This document shows, one piece after another, positions 24,504-32,385 of a stretch of 64,000 bases of DNA. The stretch comes from Palsa-147 sp049279675 (GTDB taxonomy: Bacteria > Acidobacteriota > Terriglobia > Acidiferrales > UBA7541), in assembly GCA_049279675.1 (NCBI GenBank), contig JBAPOP010000130.1, forward strand, positions 1 through 64,000, read 5' to 3'. The number at the start of each line of letters is the position of its first letter. Position 1 is the first letter of the stretch. A program made the translations under genes and the position numbers. The notes under the pieces were generated by a model, which was given only the letters and a program-made list of their open reading frames with translations, was not told the DNA's origin and did no database searches.

Positions 24504-25277
24504 ATGGCGATTCAGACCATCATCGTTGACGACGAACGTCCGGCGCGCGACGAGTTGAATTTTCTCCTTAAGGGCTTTCCAGAAATCAGCGTGATCGGGC
24601 AGGGCAAAAATGGCCTCGAAGCCGTCGCGCTGATCAAGGAGCACAATCCGGACCTCGTATTTCTCGACGTGCAGATGCCGGGACTCGACGGTTTCGGCGT
24701 CTTGAAGAAGCTCGTCTCAGGGAAAATTCGCCTGCCACAAATTGTTTTCGCCACGGCCTACGACAATTACGCGGTGCAGGCGTTCGAAGTCAGCGCGGTG
24801 GATTACATTCTGAAGCCGTTCGACAAAAGCCGCGTCGGGAAAGCGATTCAGCGCGCGAAGAAGCTGCTCGATGCGAACGCCTCGCCCGCCGAACGCCTGG
24901 AATCGCTCGTAGGAAAGCTTGGCACAGCGAAGGTGCCGCAACCCGTGAAGCTGCTTGTAAAAGTGCAGTCGCGGCTAATGCTGGTTGACGCCGAGGAAAT
25001 GGTCTACGCGGCGATTGAGGACGGCACAATTACGATTTTCACGCGTGAACTTGAGGGAGTTTCGAACTATCGCACGATTGAAGAGTTGGCGGGCGCGCTC
25101 GAGGCGGACACATTTTGGCGCGCGCACCGGTCGTACCTCGTAAATGTGAACCAGATTAAGGAAGTTGTGCCGTGGTTCAAGTCGAGTTACATGCTGAAGA
25201 TGAATGACCGCAAGGCGAGCGAAGTGCCCGTCAGCCGCGCGCAAACCAAGAAATTGCGCGAGTTTCTGAAGCTCTAA
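24504..25277 (+). CDS. LytTR-type response regulator, orphan
   Basis: A 257-residue two-component regulator. Residues 1-125 are a receiver domain with acidic pocket (IIVDDERPARDE, Asp9/Asp10), phosphoacceptor Asp55 in LVFLDVQMPG, and LKPFDK with the conserved Lys. Residues about 150-255 are a LytTR DNA-binding domain (VKVQSRLMLVDAEEMVYAA, then FWRAHRSYLVNVNQIKEV). These bind paired sites upstream of target genes. The usual LytS-like histidine kinase is not next to it, so its sensor must be elsewhere. No LytTR target could be picked out here. Confidence 0.93.
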   Translation: MAIQTIIVDDERPARDELNFLLKGFPEISVIGQGKNGLEAVALIKEHNPDLVFLDVQMPGLDGFGVLKKLVSGKIRLPQIVFATAYDNYAVQAFEVSAVDYILKPFDKSRVGKAIQRAKKLLDANASPAERLESLVGKLGTAKVPQPVKLLVKVQSRLMLVDAEEMVYAAIEDGTITIFTRELEGVSNYRTIEELAGALEADTFWRAHRSYLVNVNQIKEVVPWFKSSYMLKMNDRKASEVPVSRAQTKKLREFLKL

Positions 25278-25309
25278 TTTTGGACACGGTCGGATCCGCC
25301 GGCTGAGAG

Positions 25310-25330
25310 CGGGCGGTCTGCCGACCGCCC
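25310..25330 (-). repeat. REP-like palindrome, degenerate head
   Basis: Hairpin GGGCGGTC / GACCGCCC around a short loop, with GCAG in place of GTAG on the minus strand. Lies just after the LytTR gene, where it may also help end the transcript. Confidence 0.45.
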
Positions 25331-25424
25331 CTGCAGTTGCCCTTGAGTTCGTTCATCTGCCCTCGCGTTCATTCATCTCCGCTACGCGATTCGAGAGATG
25401 TGCTAGCATCGTTTGGCCTCCGGA

Positions 25425-26582
25425 ATGGATTTTTCACTCACCAGCGACCAAATTTTGATCCGCGACACCGTCCGCCAATTCATGGAGGCGGAGATGCGGC
25501 CGATTCTGCGCGAGTACGAGCGGGAGAATAAGTTTCCGGACGCGCAGATTCGGGGGCTCGGCGAGCTGGGCTGCTGCGGGATGCTGATTCCGGAAGAGTG
25601 GGGCGGGGCCGGAACCGATACCGTCAGCTATGTGTTGATGCTCGAAGAAGTCGCGCGTGTGTGCGCTTCGACGGCAGTGGCGCTGAGTGTGACGAATTCC
25701 GTGGCCGGAATGCCAGTCCTGAAGCACGGCACCGACGCGCAGAAGAAAAAATATCTCTCGCGCCTAGCGCGGGGCGAAATCCTTGGCGCATTCTGCCTAA
25801 CGGAACCGCAGGCGGGCTCCGACGCGGCCGCGATTCAAACGCGAGCCGTGCGGCGCGGCGACGAATATTTCATTTCGGGCACGAAGAGCTGGGTGACGAA
25901 CGGCGGCGTCGCCGGCGTCTACGTCCTATTTGCGAAGACCGATTCCACGGCGGGCGCGCGCGGCGTGACGGCTTTTCTCGTCGAAGGCAATTTCCCCGGC
26001 TTCCGCGTGAGCCGCTATGAAGATAAAATGGGATTGCATCTATCGCGCACGGCGGAAATTGTGCTCGAAGATTGCCGCGTCCCCGCGGAGAATCGGCTCG
26101 GCGAAGAAGGTCAGGGGCTGAAGATCGCGCTCGAAGCGCTCGATGGCGGGCGCGTCGGAATCGCGGCGCAGGCGGTGGGCATCGCGCAGGGTGCGTTTGA
26201 AGCGGCGGTGCGCTATGCGAAGCAGCGCGGCGCGTTCGGAAAAAAAATCAGCGAGTTTCAGGCGATTCAGTGGATGCTCGCGGATATGCAGACGGAAATC
26301 GAAGCCGCGCGAGCGCTGACGATGCAATCGGCATGGATGCGCGACGCTGGCGCGGGCAAGCCGGGCCCTGCAGCATCGCGCGCGAAGCTATATGCGAGCG
26401 AGATGGTGAATCGCGTCGCGTACAAGGCGGTGCAGGTCCACGGCAGCGTCGGATATTCGCGGGAGACGGACGTGGAGCGCTATTACCGCGATGCGCGCGT
26501 TCTGACAATCTACGAAGGCACAAGCGAAATTCAGCGCACAGTAATCGCGCGTGATTTATTGCAGAGCGGTAATCGCGTATAG
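25425..26582 (+). CDS. Acyl-CoA dehydrogenase
   Basis: A 385-residue FAD enzyme that introduces the alpha,beta double bond into an acyl-CoA, passing electrons to ETF. N-terminal helices (FSLTSDQILIRDTVRQF), the FAD/substrate motif AFCLTEPQAGSDAAAIQT and FISGTKSWVTNGG, and the C-terminal YEGTSEIQRTVIARDL with the catalytic Glu all fit the short/medium or butyryl-CoA-type subfamily. Chain-length preference cannot be read. ATG 25425 begins the protein at the usual place (MDFSLTSDQ); a TTG at 25413 would add four residues. No beta-oxidation partner lies nearby. Confidence 0.92.
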   Translation: MDFSLTSDQILIRDTVRQFMEAEMRPILREYERENKFPDAQIRGLGELGCCGMLIPEEWGGAGTDTVSYVLMLEEVARVCASTAVALSVTNSVAGMPVLKHGTDAQKKKYLSRLARGEILGAFCLTEPQAGSDAAAIQTRAVRRGDEYFISGTKSWVTNGGVAGVYVLFAKTDSTAGARGVTAFLVEGNFPGFRVSRYEDKMGLHLSRTAEIVLEDCRVPAENRLGEEGQGLKIALEALDGGRVGIAAQAVGIAQGAFEAAVRYAKQRGAFGKKISEFQAIQWMLADMQTEIEAARALTMQSAWMRDAGAGKPGPAASRAKLYASEMVNRVAYKAVQVHGSVGYSRETDVERYYRDARVLTIYEGTSEIQRTVIARDLLQSGNRV

Positions 26583-26607
26583 CGCGTCGGCGGTTGAAAT
26601 GGTGTTT

Positions 26608-26730
26608 GTCATTCCGAGCCGCGCGGTTGGCATCGTGAATAAATAGGCGGCGAGGAATCTGCGTTTTCTGCCTTCTTGGCCGAAACGCAGATTCTTCAGG
26701 ACATCCTCATCGGATGTCCTTCAGAATGAC
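26608..26730. repeat. Long hairpin repeat between genes
   Basis: Outer arms GTCATTC / GAATGAC and middle arms GAGGAATCTGCGTTTTCTG / the inverse AAACGCAGATTCTTC enclose a short unpaired tip; a second small hairpin AGGACATCC-TCAT-GGATGTCCT lies in the right arm. The whole could fold into one long cruciform or RNA stem. It looks like a dispersed intergenic repeat, not a simple terminator, since no T-tract follows. Confidence 0.6.
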
Positions 26731-26780
26731 AACGCTGCAGTGGGCCGCAGAGGTGGATTGAATTCAGGGAGGCCGGTCGG

Positions 26781-28124
26781 TTGGCGAAACGAAAACGAGT
26801 TCTGAGCGGCATGCGGCCGACGGGCCGGCTTCACATCGGCCATTACTTTGGCGCGCTGCAGAATTGGCGGGCACTGCAAGACAAGATCGATCCGAAGACC
26901 GGGCAGCCTGAATACGATTGCTATTTTCCGGTCGTTGATTGGCACGCGTTGACGACGCATTACGAAGACACGGCTTCGATCGCCGAAAATACTCTGCAGG
27001 TCACCATGGATTGGCTTTCGGTCGGGCTTGATCCGGTGAAGAGCACGCTTTTCATTCAGTCGAGAGTGCTCGAACACGCAGAACTGCACTTGATTCTCTC
27101 GATGATTACTCCGCTCGGTTGGCTCGAGCGCGTCCCGACTTACAAAGAAATAATTGAAAATTTAAAGGACCGCGATCTAGGCACTTACGGATTTCTTGGC
27201 TACCCATTGCTCCAGTCCGCCGACATCGTTTTGTATGGCGAACCCGGTCGGGAGCTCCTTGTGCCGGTGGGTGAGGATCAAGTGCCGCATATCGAGCTCG
27301 CGCGGGAAATCGTACGGCGGTTCAATACGCACTATGGTTTCCAAATCGATGACGAAAAGTTGTGGAAGGCAGCGGAAAACGATGCCGCAACTTTGAACGA
27401 AGAGCTCGGATTGAGCCTTGAAAACTCGAGCGATGTTCCCCAAAGCGCGTGGGATCATCCCGCGACGTTCAGGCACATTCTGGACCCCGTCGTAAATCAG
27501 GCATTGAGGCGGAGGGTTCTAGAGGAAGGATTTCAGAACTTCGCGAAACGCGTGCCGAAGCGCTACTCGACATCGATGACCGTGAAAGCCGTGCTCAGGG
27601 AACCCGATGTTATGCTCACGGAAACGCCGCGGCTGCCGGGAACCGACGGGCGGCGAATGGCGAAGAGTTACGGCAACTTTATTTCTCTGAGCGAGCCGCT
27701 CGATTCGCTGCGGAACAAGGCGCGCAACATGCTGACCGACCCGGCGCGCGTCCGCCGGACCGATCCCGGCAATCCCGATGTGTGCCCGGTGTTTGCCTAT
27801 CACAATCTCTTCTCGACGCCAGAAATCATCGCGCAGGTGAACCGCGAATGCCGCACGGCCGAGATTGGCTGCGTGGATTGCAAGAAGCTCATGGCTGACG
27901 CGCTGGTGAAATGGATCGAGCCGATTCAGGCAAAGCGGCGTGAATTTGAGTCGCATCCGCAACGCGTCTGGGATATTCTCGACGACGGCTCAAAGAGAGC
28001 GAAAAAGGTCGCGGGCCGAACCATGAAGCGCGTGCGGAATGCGATTTTCGGCTGGGATGCAGCGCTTAAAGCATCCGCCGATAGCGCCACGCCGAGCGCC
28101 CAGAAAGTTGCGAGCGGAGACTGA
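26781..28124 (+). CDS. trpS: Tryptophanyl-tRNA synthetase with large insertion
   Basis: Charges tRNA-Trp with tryptophan. The class I signature is complete: GMRPTGRLHIGHYFGAL (HIGH), LVPVGEDQVPHIELAREI, and RMAKSYGN in place of KMSKS. It is 447 residues, about 100 longer than typical bacterial TrpRS. The extra length lies mainly at residues about 188-275, between the tryptophan-binding GEDQ region and PRLPGTDG. The insert is charged, helical and in frame, with composition like the rest. TTG 26781 has GGGAGG eight bases before it; ATG 26811 would remove the first strand. First gene of a tight operon with scpA and scpB. Confidence 0.92.
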   Translation: MAKRKRVLSGMRPTGRLHIGHYFGALQNWRALQDKIDPKTGQPEYDCYFPVVDWHALTTHYEDTASIAENTLQVTMDWLSVGLDPVKSTLFIQSRVLEHAELHLILSMITPLGWLERVPTYKEIIENLKDRDLGTYGFLGYPLLQSADIVLYGEPGRELLVPVGEDQVPHIELAREIVRRFNTHYGFQIDDEKLWKAAENDAATLNEELGLSLENSSDVPQSAWDHPATFRHILDPVVNQALRRRVLEEGFQNFAKRVPKRYSTSMTVKAVLREPDVMLTETPRLPGTDGRRMAKSYGNFISLSEPLDSLRNKARNMLTDPARVRRTDPGNPDVCPVFAYHNLFSTPEIIAQVNRECRTAEIGCVDCKKLMADALVKWIEPIQAKRREFESHPQRVWDILDDGSKRAKKVAGRTMKRVRNAIFGWDAALKASADSATPSAQKVASGD

Positions 28125-28125
28125 T

Positions 28126-28902
28126 TTGGCATCACCCTACAAGATTCAACTTCCGGTCTACGAAGGCCCTCTCGATCTACTTCTCGATCTCATTCGCAAG
28201 CAAGAAATTGACATTCACAATATTCCGATCGCGAAGATCACCCAGCAATATCTGGATTATCTGCACCAGCTAGAACAGCTGGACATCAATGTCTCGTCTG
28301 ATTTTCTGTACATGGCCGCGACGCTGATTTACGTGAAGTCGAAGATGCTCCTGCCGGCCGATCCGCTTGCCGGGCCTGAAGAGCAAATGGACCCGCGCGA
28401 CGAGTTGGTCCATCGCCTGCTCGAACACGAAAAATACAAGAACGCCGCGCAACTTCTCTATCAGAAGCAGCAGGTCGAAGCGAACGTCTGGTCGAATCCG
28501 GATTTATCGCTCTATAAGGGCGAAGAAGTCGAAGGCGAGATCATCGTTTCGCTTGTGGATCTCGTCAAAGTATTCCAGCAGGTGCTCGAGCGGCGGAAGG
28601 AAATTCCGAAGATCGAGCTGCAGCACGAGACGGTGACCATCGCGCAGATGATGTCCGAGTTGCGCAAGAAGCTGACCGCGGGTGACGAACCCGTTTCGCT
28701 GACGGCTTTCTTCGAGTCGTGCGCTTCGCGCCGCGCCATGATCGTGGCGTTCCTCGCGGTGCTCGAAATGGTCAGGCTGCAGGCGGTCGTGCTGGTGCAA
28801 TCCGAACTGTTCTCGGACATCGGATTGGCCAAGCACAAAATGTTCGACGTCGTCTTTTCTGGCGAAGAGGCCATTGCAAAAATCGAAGAACAATATCTAT
28901 GA
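28126..28902 (+). CDS. scpA: Segregation and condensation protein A
   Basis: A 258-residue kleisin subunit of the SMC-ScpAB complex, which compacts and separates chromosomes. The N-terminal YKIQLPVYEGPLDLLLDLIR is the characteristic ScpA start; FLYMAATLIYVKSKMLLP and the C-terminal winged-helix SELFSDIGL complete the fold. TTG 28126 lies one base after the trpS stop and follows GCGGAG, so the genes are translationally linked; the longer frame start at 28039 lies inside trpS. Its stop overlaps the scpB ATG (ATGA). Confidence 0.92.
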   Translation: MASPYKIQLPVYEGPLDLLLDLIRKQEIDIHNIPIAKITQQYLDYLHQLEQLDINVSSDFLYMAATLIYVKSKMLLPADPLAGPEEQMDPRDELVHRLLEHEKYKNAAQLLYQKQQVEANVWSNPDLSLYKGEEVEGEIIVSLVDLVKVFQQVLERRKEIPKIELQHETVTIAQMMSELRKKLTAGDEPVSLTAFFESCASRRAMIVAFLAVLEMVRLQAVVLVQSELFSDIGLAKHKMFDVVFSGEEAIAKIEEQYL

Positions 28903-29693
28903 ACCCACAAGATTTGACATCGGCCCTCGAGGCCATCATTTATGCGGCGGACGAACCGGTCACGCTCGATCAGCTCGCGAAATCGGTTGAAGCGGAAAAG
29001 CCGGAAGTGCGCGCGGCGCTCGATGCGCTCGTTGCGCTGAGCCAGGCGCAGGATCGCGGCGTGGAGATCCGCAAAGTTGCGGGCGGCTGGAAAATGTATA
29101 CCAAGCCGCAGCACCACGACGTTGTCCGGAAATTTATCAAGAGTTTGCGCCCTCCGGTGCGGCTGACGATGCCTGCGCTCGAAACGCTGGCCGTGATTGC
29201 CTATAAGCAGCCGGTCACTGGGCCGGAAATTAATGAAATTCGCGGTGTCAATTGCGGCGGCGTATTGAAGACTCTTCTTGAGAAGCGGCTGATTACGACT
29301 GCGGGACGAAAACCCGTGATCGGCCGGCCCATCCTGTATCGCACTTCGAAGGATTTTCTGATGCGATTCGGTTTATCCGATCTCGAAGAGCTGCCGAGCC
29401 TGAAGGAATTCGAGCAACTCGCGCAGGCTGCTCTCGGCACCGATGACGGAATAGCGCCGATCGAGCCGGAAGAACGCGGAGTCGAGCCGCAGGCCAACGT
29501 GGCAGGCGAAGCAGCAACCGGCGAGATCGCAGATGCGCCGAAAGCAGCTGTGGTGGCTGCGGGTGCGACGTCATCTTCTTCGACTGCGTCAACACCCGCG
29601 AGAACCGACACGGCAAATTCGCCCACAACGGACGTGGCTGCGCCGGAATCGAGCAGCCCCGAAGAAATTATTTCGGGCGCAGACGGCGACTAG
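28899..29693 (+). CDS. scpB: Segregation and condensation protein B
   Basis: A 264-residue ScpB, partner of ScpA and SMC. Two winged-helix domains are visible: LTSALEAIIYAADEPVTLDQ and LRPPVRLTMPALETLAVIAY followed by QPVTGPEINEIRGVNCGGVL and FLMRFGLSDLEELP. After about residue 175 comes a long low-complexity tail rich in Ala, Thr, Ser and acidic residues (about 90 residues), longer than in most ScpB and probably disordered. The start overlaps the scpA stop by four bases. The operon continues with the pseudouridine-synthase-like gene 22 bases on, the common order scpA-scpB-rluB. Confidence 0.92.
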   Translation: MNPQDLTSALEAIIYAADEPVTLDQLAKSVEAEKPEVRAALDALVALSQAQDRGVEIRKVAGGWKMYTKPQHHDVVRKFIKSLRPPVRLTMPALETLAVIAYKQPVTGPEINEIRGVNCGGVLKTLLEKRLITTAGRKPVIGRPILYRTSKDFLMRFGLSDLEELPSLKEFEQLAQAALGTDDGIAPIEPEERGVEPQANVAGEAATGEIADAPKAAVVAAGATSSSSTASTPARTDTANSPTTDVAAPESSSPEEIISGADGD

Positions 29694-29715
29694 AATTTCC
29701 AGCAGATTCCTCCCT

Positions 29716-30669
29716 ATGGAAGAACGACTCCAGAAAATTATTGCGCGAGCGGGCGTGGCATCGCGGCGCCGCGCCGAGCAGCTCATCGTGTCCGGCCAAG
29801 TGACGGTCAACGGCAAGATGGTGACGGAGCTGGGCTCGCGCGCAGATGCGTCCAAGGACCACATCAAGGTAGGCGGAAAGTTGCTTCAGGGCCCCGAGGA
29901 GCATCTCTATCTCGCGCTGTATAAACCCGCGGAAGTCGTCGCGACGATGAGCGATCCCGAAGGCCGGCGTTCGATCTCCGATTTTCTGCAGGGCGCGACG
30001 GCGCGCGTCTATCCCGTTGGGCGGCTCGAGTATCACGCGTCGGGTCTGCTCTTCTTGACGAATGACGGCGAGCTCGCCAACAAGATTCTGCGCTCGCATG
30101 GACTGCGGCAGACGTATCTCGTGAAGCTGAAGGGCAATCTTACCGACGCGGACATCACGCAAATCGAAACCGAGACGCGCGTGCGCATCGAGCGGCTGAA
30201 GCGCGCCGAAAATGCGTGGTACGAGGTGACGCTGACCGAGGCGCGGCGCGATCCTCTGCGTGCCAATCTCGAGCTGATGGGCCACCCCGTCGAGAAGATG
30301 AAACGCATTAAGCTTGCCAACATCGAGCTTGGCGATCTCGCGCCAGGACGCTTTCGCAAACTTTCCCCCGAAGAGATTTCGAGCCTCGAGAAGCTGATCG
30401 CGAAACAGGCAGTTCGTTCGCGCGGCGGGGCACAAGCTCCACCGCGCCCGAGCGTGGGCGCAAAGCGAGCTAGGCGCCCCGGCGGTTTCTCAAGGCAGTC
30501 ACCGCGACCACGAGAAACTGGTACCGCAGTTTCGCGCCCACACGAGGGCGGTAAGGCATTTTCGGGCGCTCGCGAAGACGGAAAAACATTTTCGCGCCCG
30601 CGCCAAAGTGGAACGCCGAATCCTCGTCCGCGCAATGAGCATCGGCCCAAGGGAAGACGCAATGACTGA
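29716..30669 (+). CDS. RluB/RsuA-type pseudouridine synthase, altered active site
   Basis: A 317-residue protein of the RsuA/RluB family that normally converts a uridine in 23S or 16S rRNA to pseudouridine. An S4 domain (ERLQKIIARAGVASRRRAEQ) precedes the catalytic domain (YPVGRLEYHASGLLFLTNDG to PLRANLELMGHPV). The family's catalytic Asp in GRLD is Glu here (codon GAG), which in studied pseudouridine synthases is not tolerated. After residue 240 comes a basic, repetitive tail (SRPHEGGKAF, FSRPRQSGTPNPRPRNE) likely to bind RNA. It may be an RNA-binding paralogue or an enzyme using Glu. Overlaps the next gene by eight bases. Confidence 0.85.
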   Translation: MEERLQKIIARAGVASRRRAEQLIVSGQVTVNGKMVTELGSRADASKDHIKVGGKLLQGPEEHLYLALYKPAEVVATMSDPEGRRSISDFLQGATARVYPVGRLEYHASGLLFLTNDGELANKILRSHGLRQTYLVKLKGNLTDADITQIETETRVRIERLKRAENAWYEVTLTEARRDPLRANLELMGHPVEKMKRIKLANIELGDLAPGRFRKLSPEEISSLEKLIAKQAVRSRGGAQAPPRPSVGAKRARRPGGFSRQSPRPRETGTAVSRPHEGGKAFSGAREDGKTFSRPRQSGTPNPRPRNEHRPKGRRND

Positions 30670-31141
30670 GAGCTCGTCCGCAAGCGGCGCTGCGGGAAAA
30701 AGTGACGCGGAAGGCAAGCGCAGCGGCGGCGCGGACGATCCCATCACCGAGATTCTGAAGTCCAGCCGCACGATCGCCGTTGTTGGATTGTCGTCGAGAA
30801 AATTCCGCCCGAGCTATGGCGTTTCGCAATACATGCAGGCCGCGGGCTACCGGATCATCCCGGTGAATCCGGGCGAAACGGTAGTTCTCGGTGAAAAGGC
30901 GTACGCGCGGCTGGAAGATGTACCCGAAAGAGTGGACATCGTGGACATTTTCCGGCGGCCGGAATATGTGCCTGACATCGTCGAGAGCGCGATCAAGATC
31001 GGTGCGCGCGCCATCTGGATGCAGGAAGGCGTGATTCACGACGACGCGGCTGAGCGAGCAAGGGCGGCCGGATTAATCGCCGTTCAGGATGCGTGCATTT
31101 TGAAGGAGCATGCCAAGCGATTTCGAATTAAAGATGTCTAG
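30662..31141 (+). CDS. CoA-binding domain protein (YccU-like)
   Basis: A 159-residue cytoplasmic protein with one Rossmann-like CoA-binding domain as in YccU: SSRTIAVVGLSSRKFRPSYG is the nucleotide loop, followed by YRIIPVNPGE and IWMQEGVIHD. A Ser/Gly/Ala-rich, charged N-terminal extension of about 28 residues is added. Family members bind CoA or its thioesters; role is not known. ATG 30662 overlaps the preceding stop by eight bases, so it ends the trpS-scpAB operon; an earlier in-frame start at 30608 would overlap further. Confidence 0.85.
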   Translation: MTESSSASGAAGKSDAEGKRSGGADDPITEILKSSRTIAVVGLSSRKFRPSYGVSQYMQAAGYRIIPVNPGETVVLGEKAYARLEDVPERVDIVDIFRRPEYVPDIVESAIKIGARAIWMQEGVIHDDAAERARAAGLIAVQDACILKEHAKRFRIKDV

Positions 31142-32385
31142 CGATCTGCGCTGTGAAAGCTCTGCGGAGCGAATGTCGAGGCGGGGTAGATTTTCACGAT
31201 TCGTTTTCCAACTTCCATCAGGCCAATCCAGTGCCCGTCGGGCGAGATGTGAAAATCGCGATACACCAGATCGTGCATCGCCGCGGTGAAATCGCCGCCC
31301 GGGATGCTGATCCAAACTAAATTATCCGAGCGAGTTTCAGGGCCGCGCTTCAGGAGAATGTACCTCTCATCGGGCGACCATTCAAATTTTCCGTATCCGA
31401 TGCGCAAAGATAAGGGTTTGGAATTCGGCGTGATGTCGCGGATCTCCAAATAGTCGCCATCACGGAAATATCCGACCCGTCTGCCCGATGGCGAAATCGT
31501 GAGCTGGCCTTGAAAGCCTTCAATCGGCGCGATCTTGTTGCCGATTTCGTGCACGAGATCGAGCCAGAGGAGATCGGCCGGGCCGTCTGTGCCTTTGTCG
31601 CGTTGAATCGCAAACGCCGTGCCATGCGCCGCATCCCAAGCGACGCCCGCGAAAAGATGTCCGGCGAAGAGCGTCTTCACTTTTCCAGTGGCCGGCTGAA
31701 TCGTGTGAATCTCGAACAATAATTTGGGCTTCACAGCCTCATAAAGAAATGCGACCGTCGCGCCATCGGCGAGCCAGGTTCCCTGCGAAGCGCCGATAAA
31801 CGGACTGAATTTAATTTTCTGAGTTTCGTCCTCGTCTTCATCCTGATCTTTGCTTTTGTCCTGGTTCTTGGCCTGCGCGGCCGGTGAAGGGGATGGTTCT
31901 TGGCCTTTGATCGGAATCTCGTGGCCGTCGCTATCGAGCAACTCGATGGTTTCCCCGGACGAGATGTCGCCTTTCTTGGCGCTGTTGATTTGTTCGGTGG
32001 TTTTTTCGATGATCAGGCGCTTGCTGTCGGGCGACCACGCAATGTCGTGGATCGAGTAGCTGTGAAACGTTGTAGTCTTCACCAACTTCTCGCCATCGAT
32101 AATCCGCTTGGTCTTGCCGCTCTCGTTCGAAATCCAAAGGTCGTCGCCCTCGACTGTGAATTTCTTCCAGTTGTAGATGCGGCGCACGGCGTATGCCACG
32201 TGATTGTCCGGCGAAAAGGCGAACGTGGCGCAATCTTCATCGATCACATACTTCGGCTTCTCGGTGTCCACGGAAGCAGCAGAAAAGGCAGAGAGCGAAA
32301 TGGCAATCATCGCCGCGGCGATGAACGCGGGCGCGAAGAACTTGAGCAAAAGGGGCCCCGAAGGCGGGTTCATCTTACGCGTCAC
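31138..32385 (-). CDS. Secreted PD40-type beta-propeller protein
   Basis: A 415-residue protein with a signal or single anchor helix (about 12-36) followed by WD40-like PD40 repeats: FAFSPDNHVAYAVRR, IAWSPDSKRLIIEK, LTISPSGRRVGYFR, FEWSPDERYILLKR and FHISPDGHWIGLM. An acidic, Lys-rich insert (residues about 165-190, KSKDQDEDEDETQK) interrupts the propeller. Probable periplasmic binding role. GTG 32385 overlaps the rarA stop (GTGA), which suggests coupled translation; ATG 32373 four codons on is possible. Its end overlaps by four bases with the convergent CoA-binding gene. Confidence 0.78.
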   Translation of the reverse strand: MTRKMNPPSGPLLLKFFAPAFIAAAMIAISLSAFSAASVDTEKPKYVIDEDCATFAFSPDNHVAYAVRRIYNWKKFTVEGDDLWISNESGKTKRIIDGEKLVKTTTFHSYSIHDIAWSPDSKRLIIEKTTEQINSAKKGDISSGETIELLDSDGHEIPIKGQEPSPSPAAQAKNQDKSKDQDEDEDETQKIKFSPFIGASQGTWLADGATVAFLYEAVKPKLLFEIHTIQPATGKVKTLFAGHLFAGVAWDAAHGTAFAIQRDKGTDGPADLLWLDLVHEIGNKIAPIEGFQGQLTISPSGRRVGYFRDGDYLEIRDITPNSKPLSLRIGYGKFEWSPDERYILLKRGPETRSDNLVWISIPGGDFTAAMHDLVYRDFHISPDGHWIGLMEVGKRIVKIYPASTFAPQSFHSADR

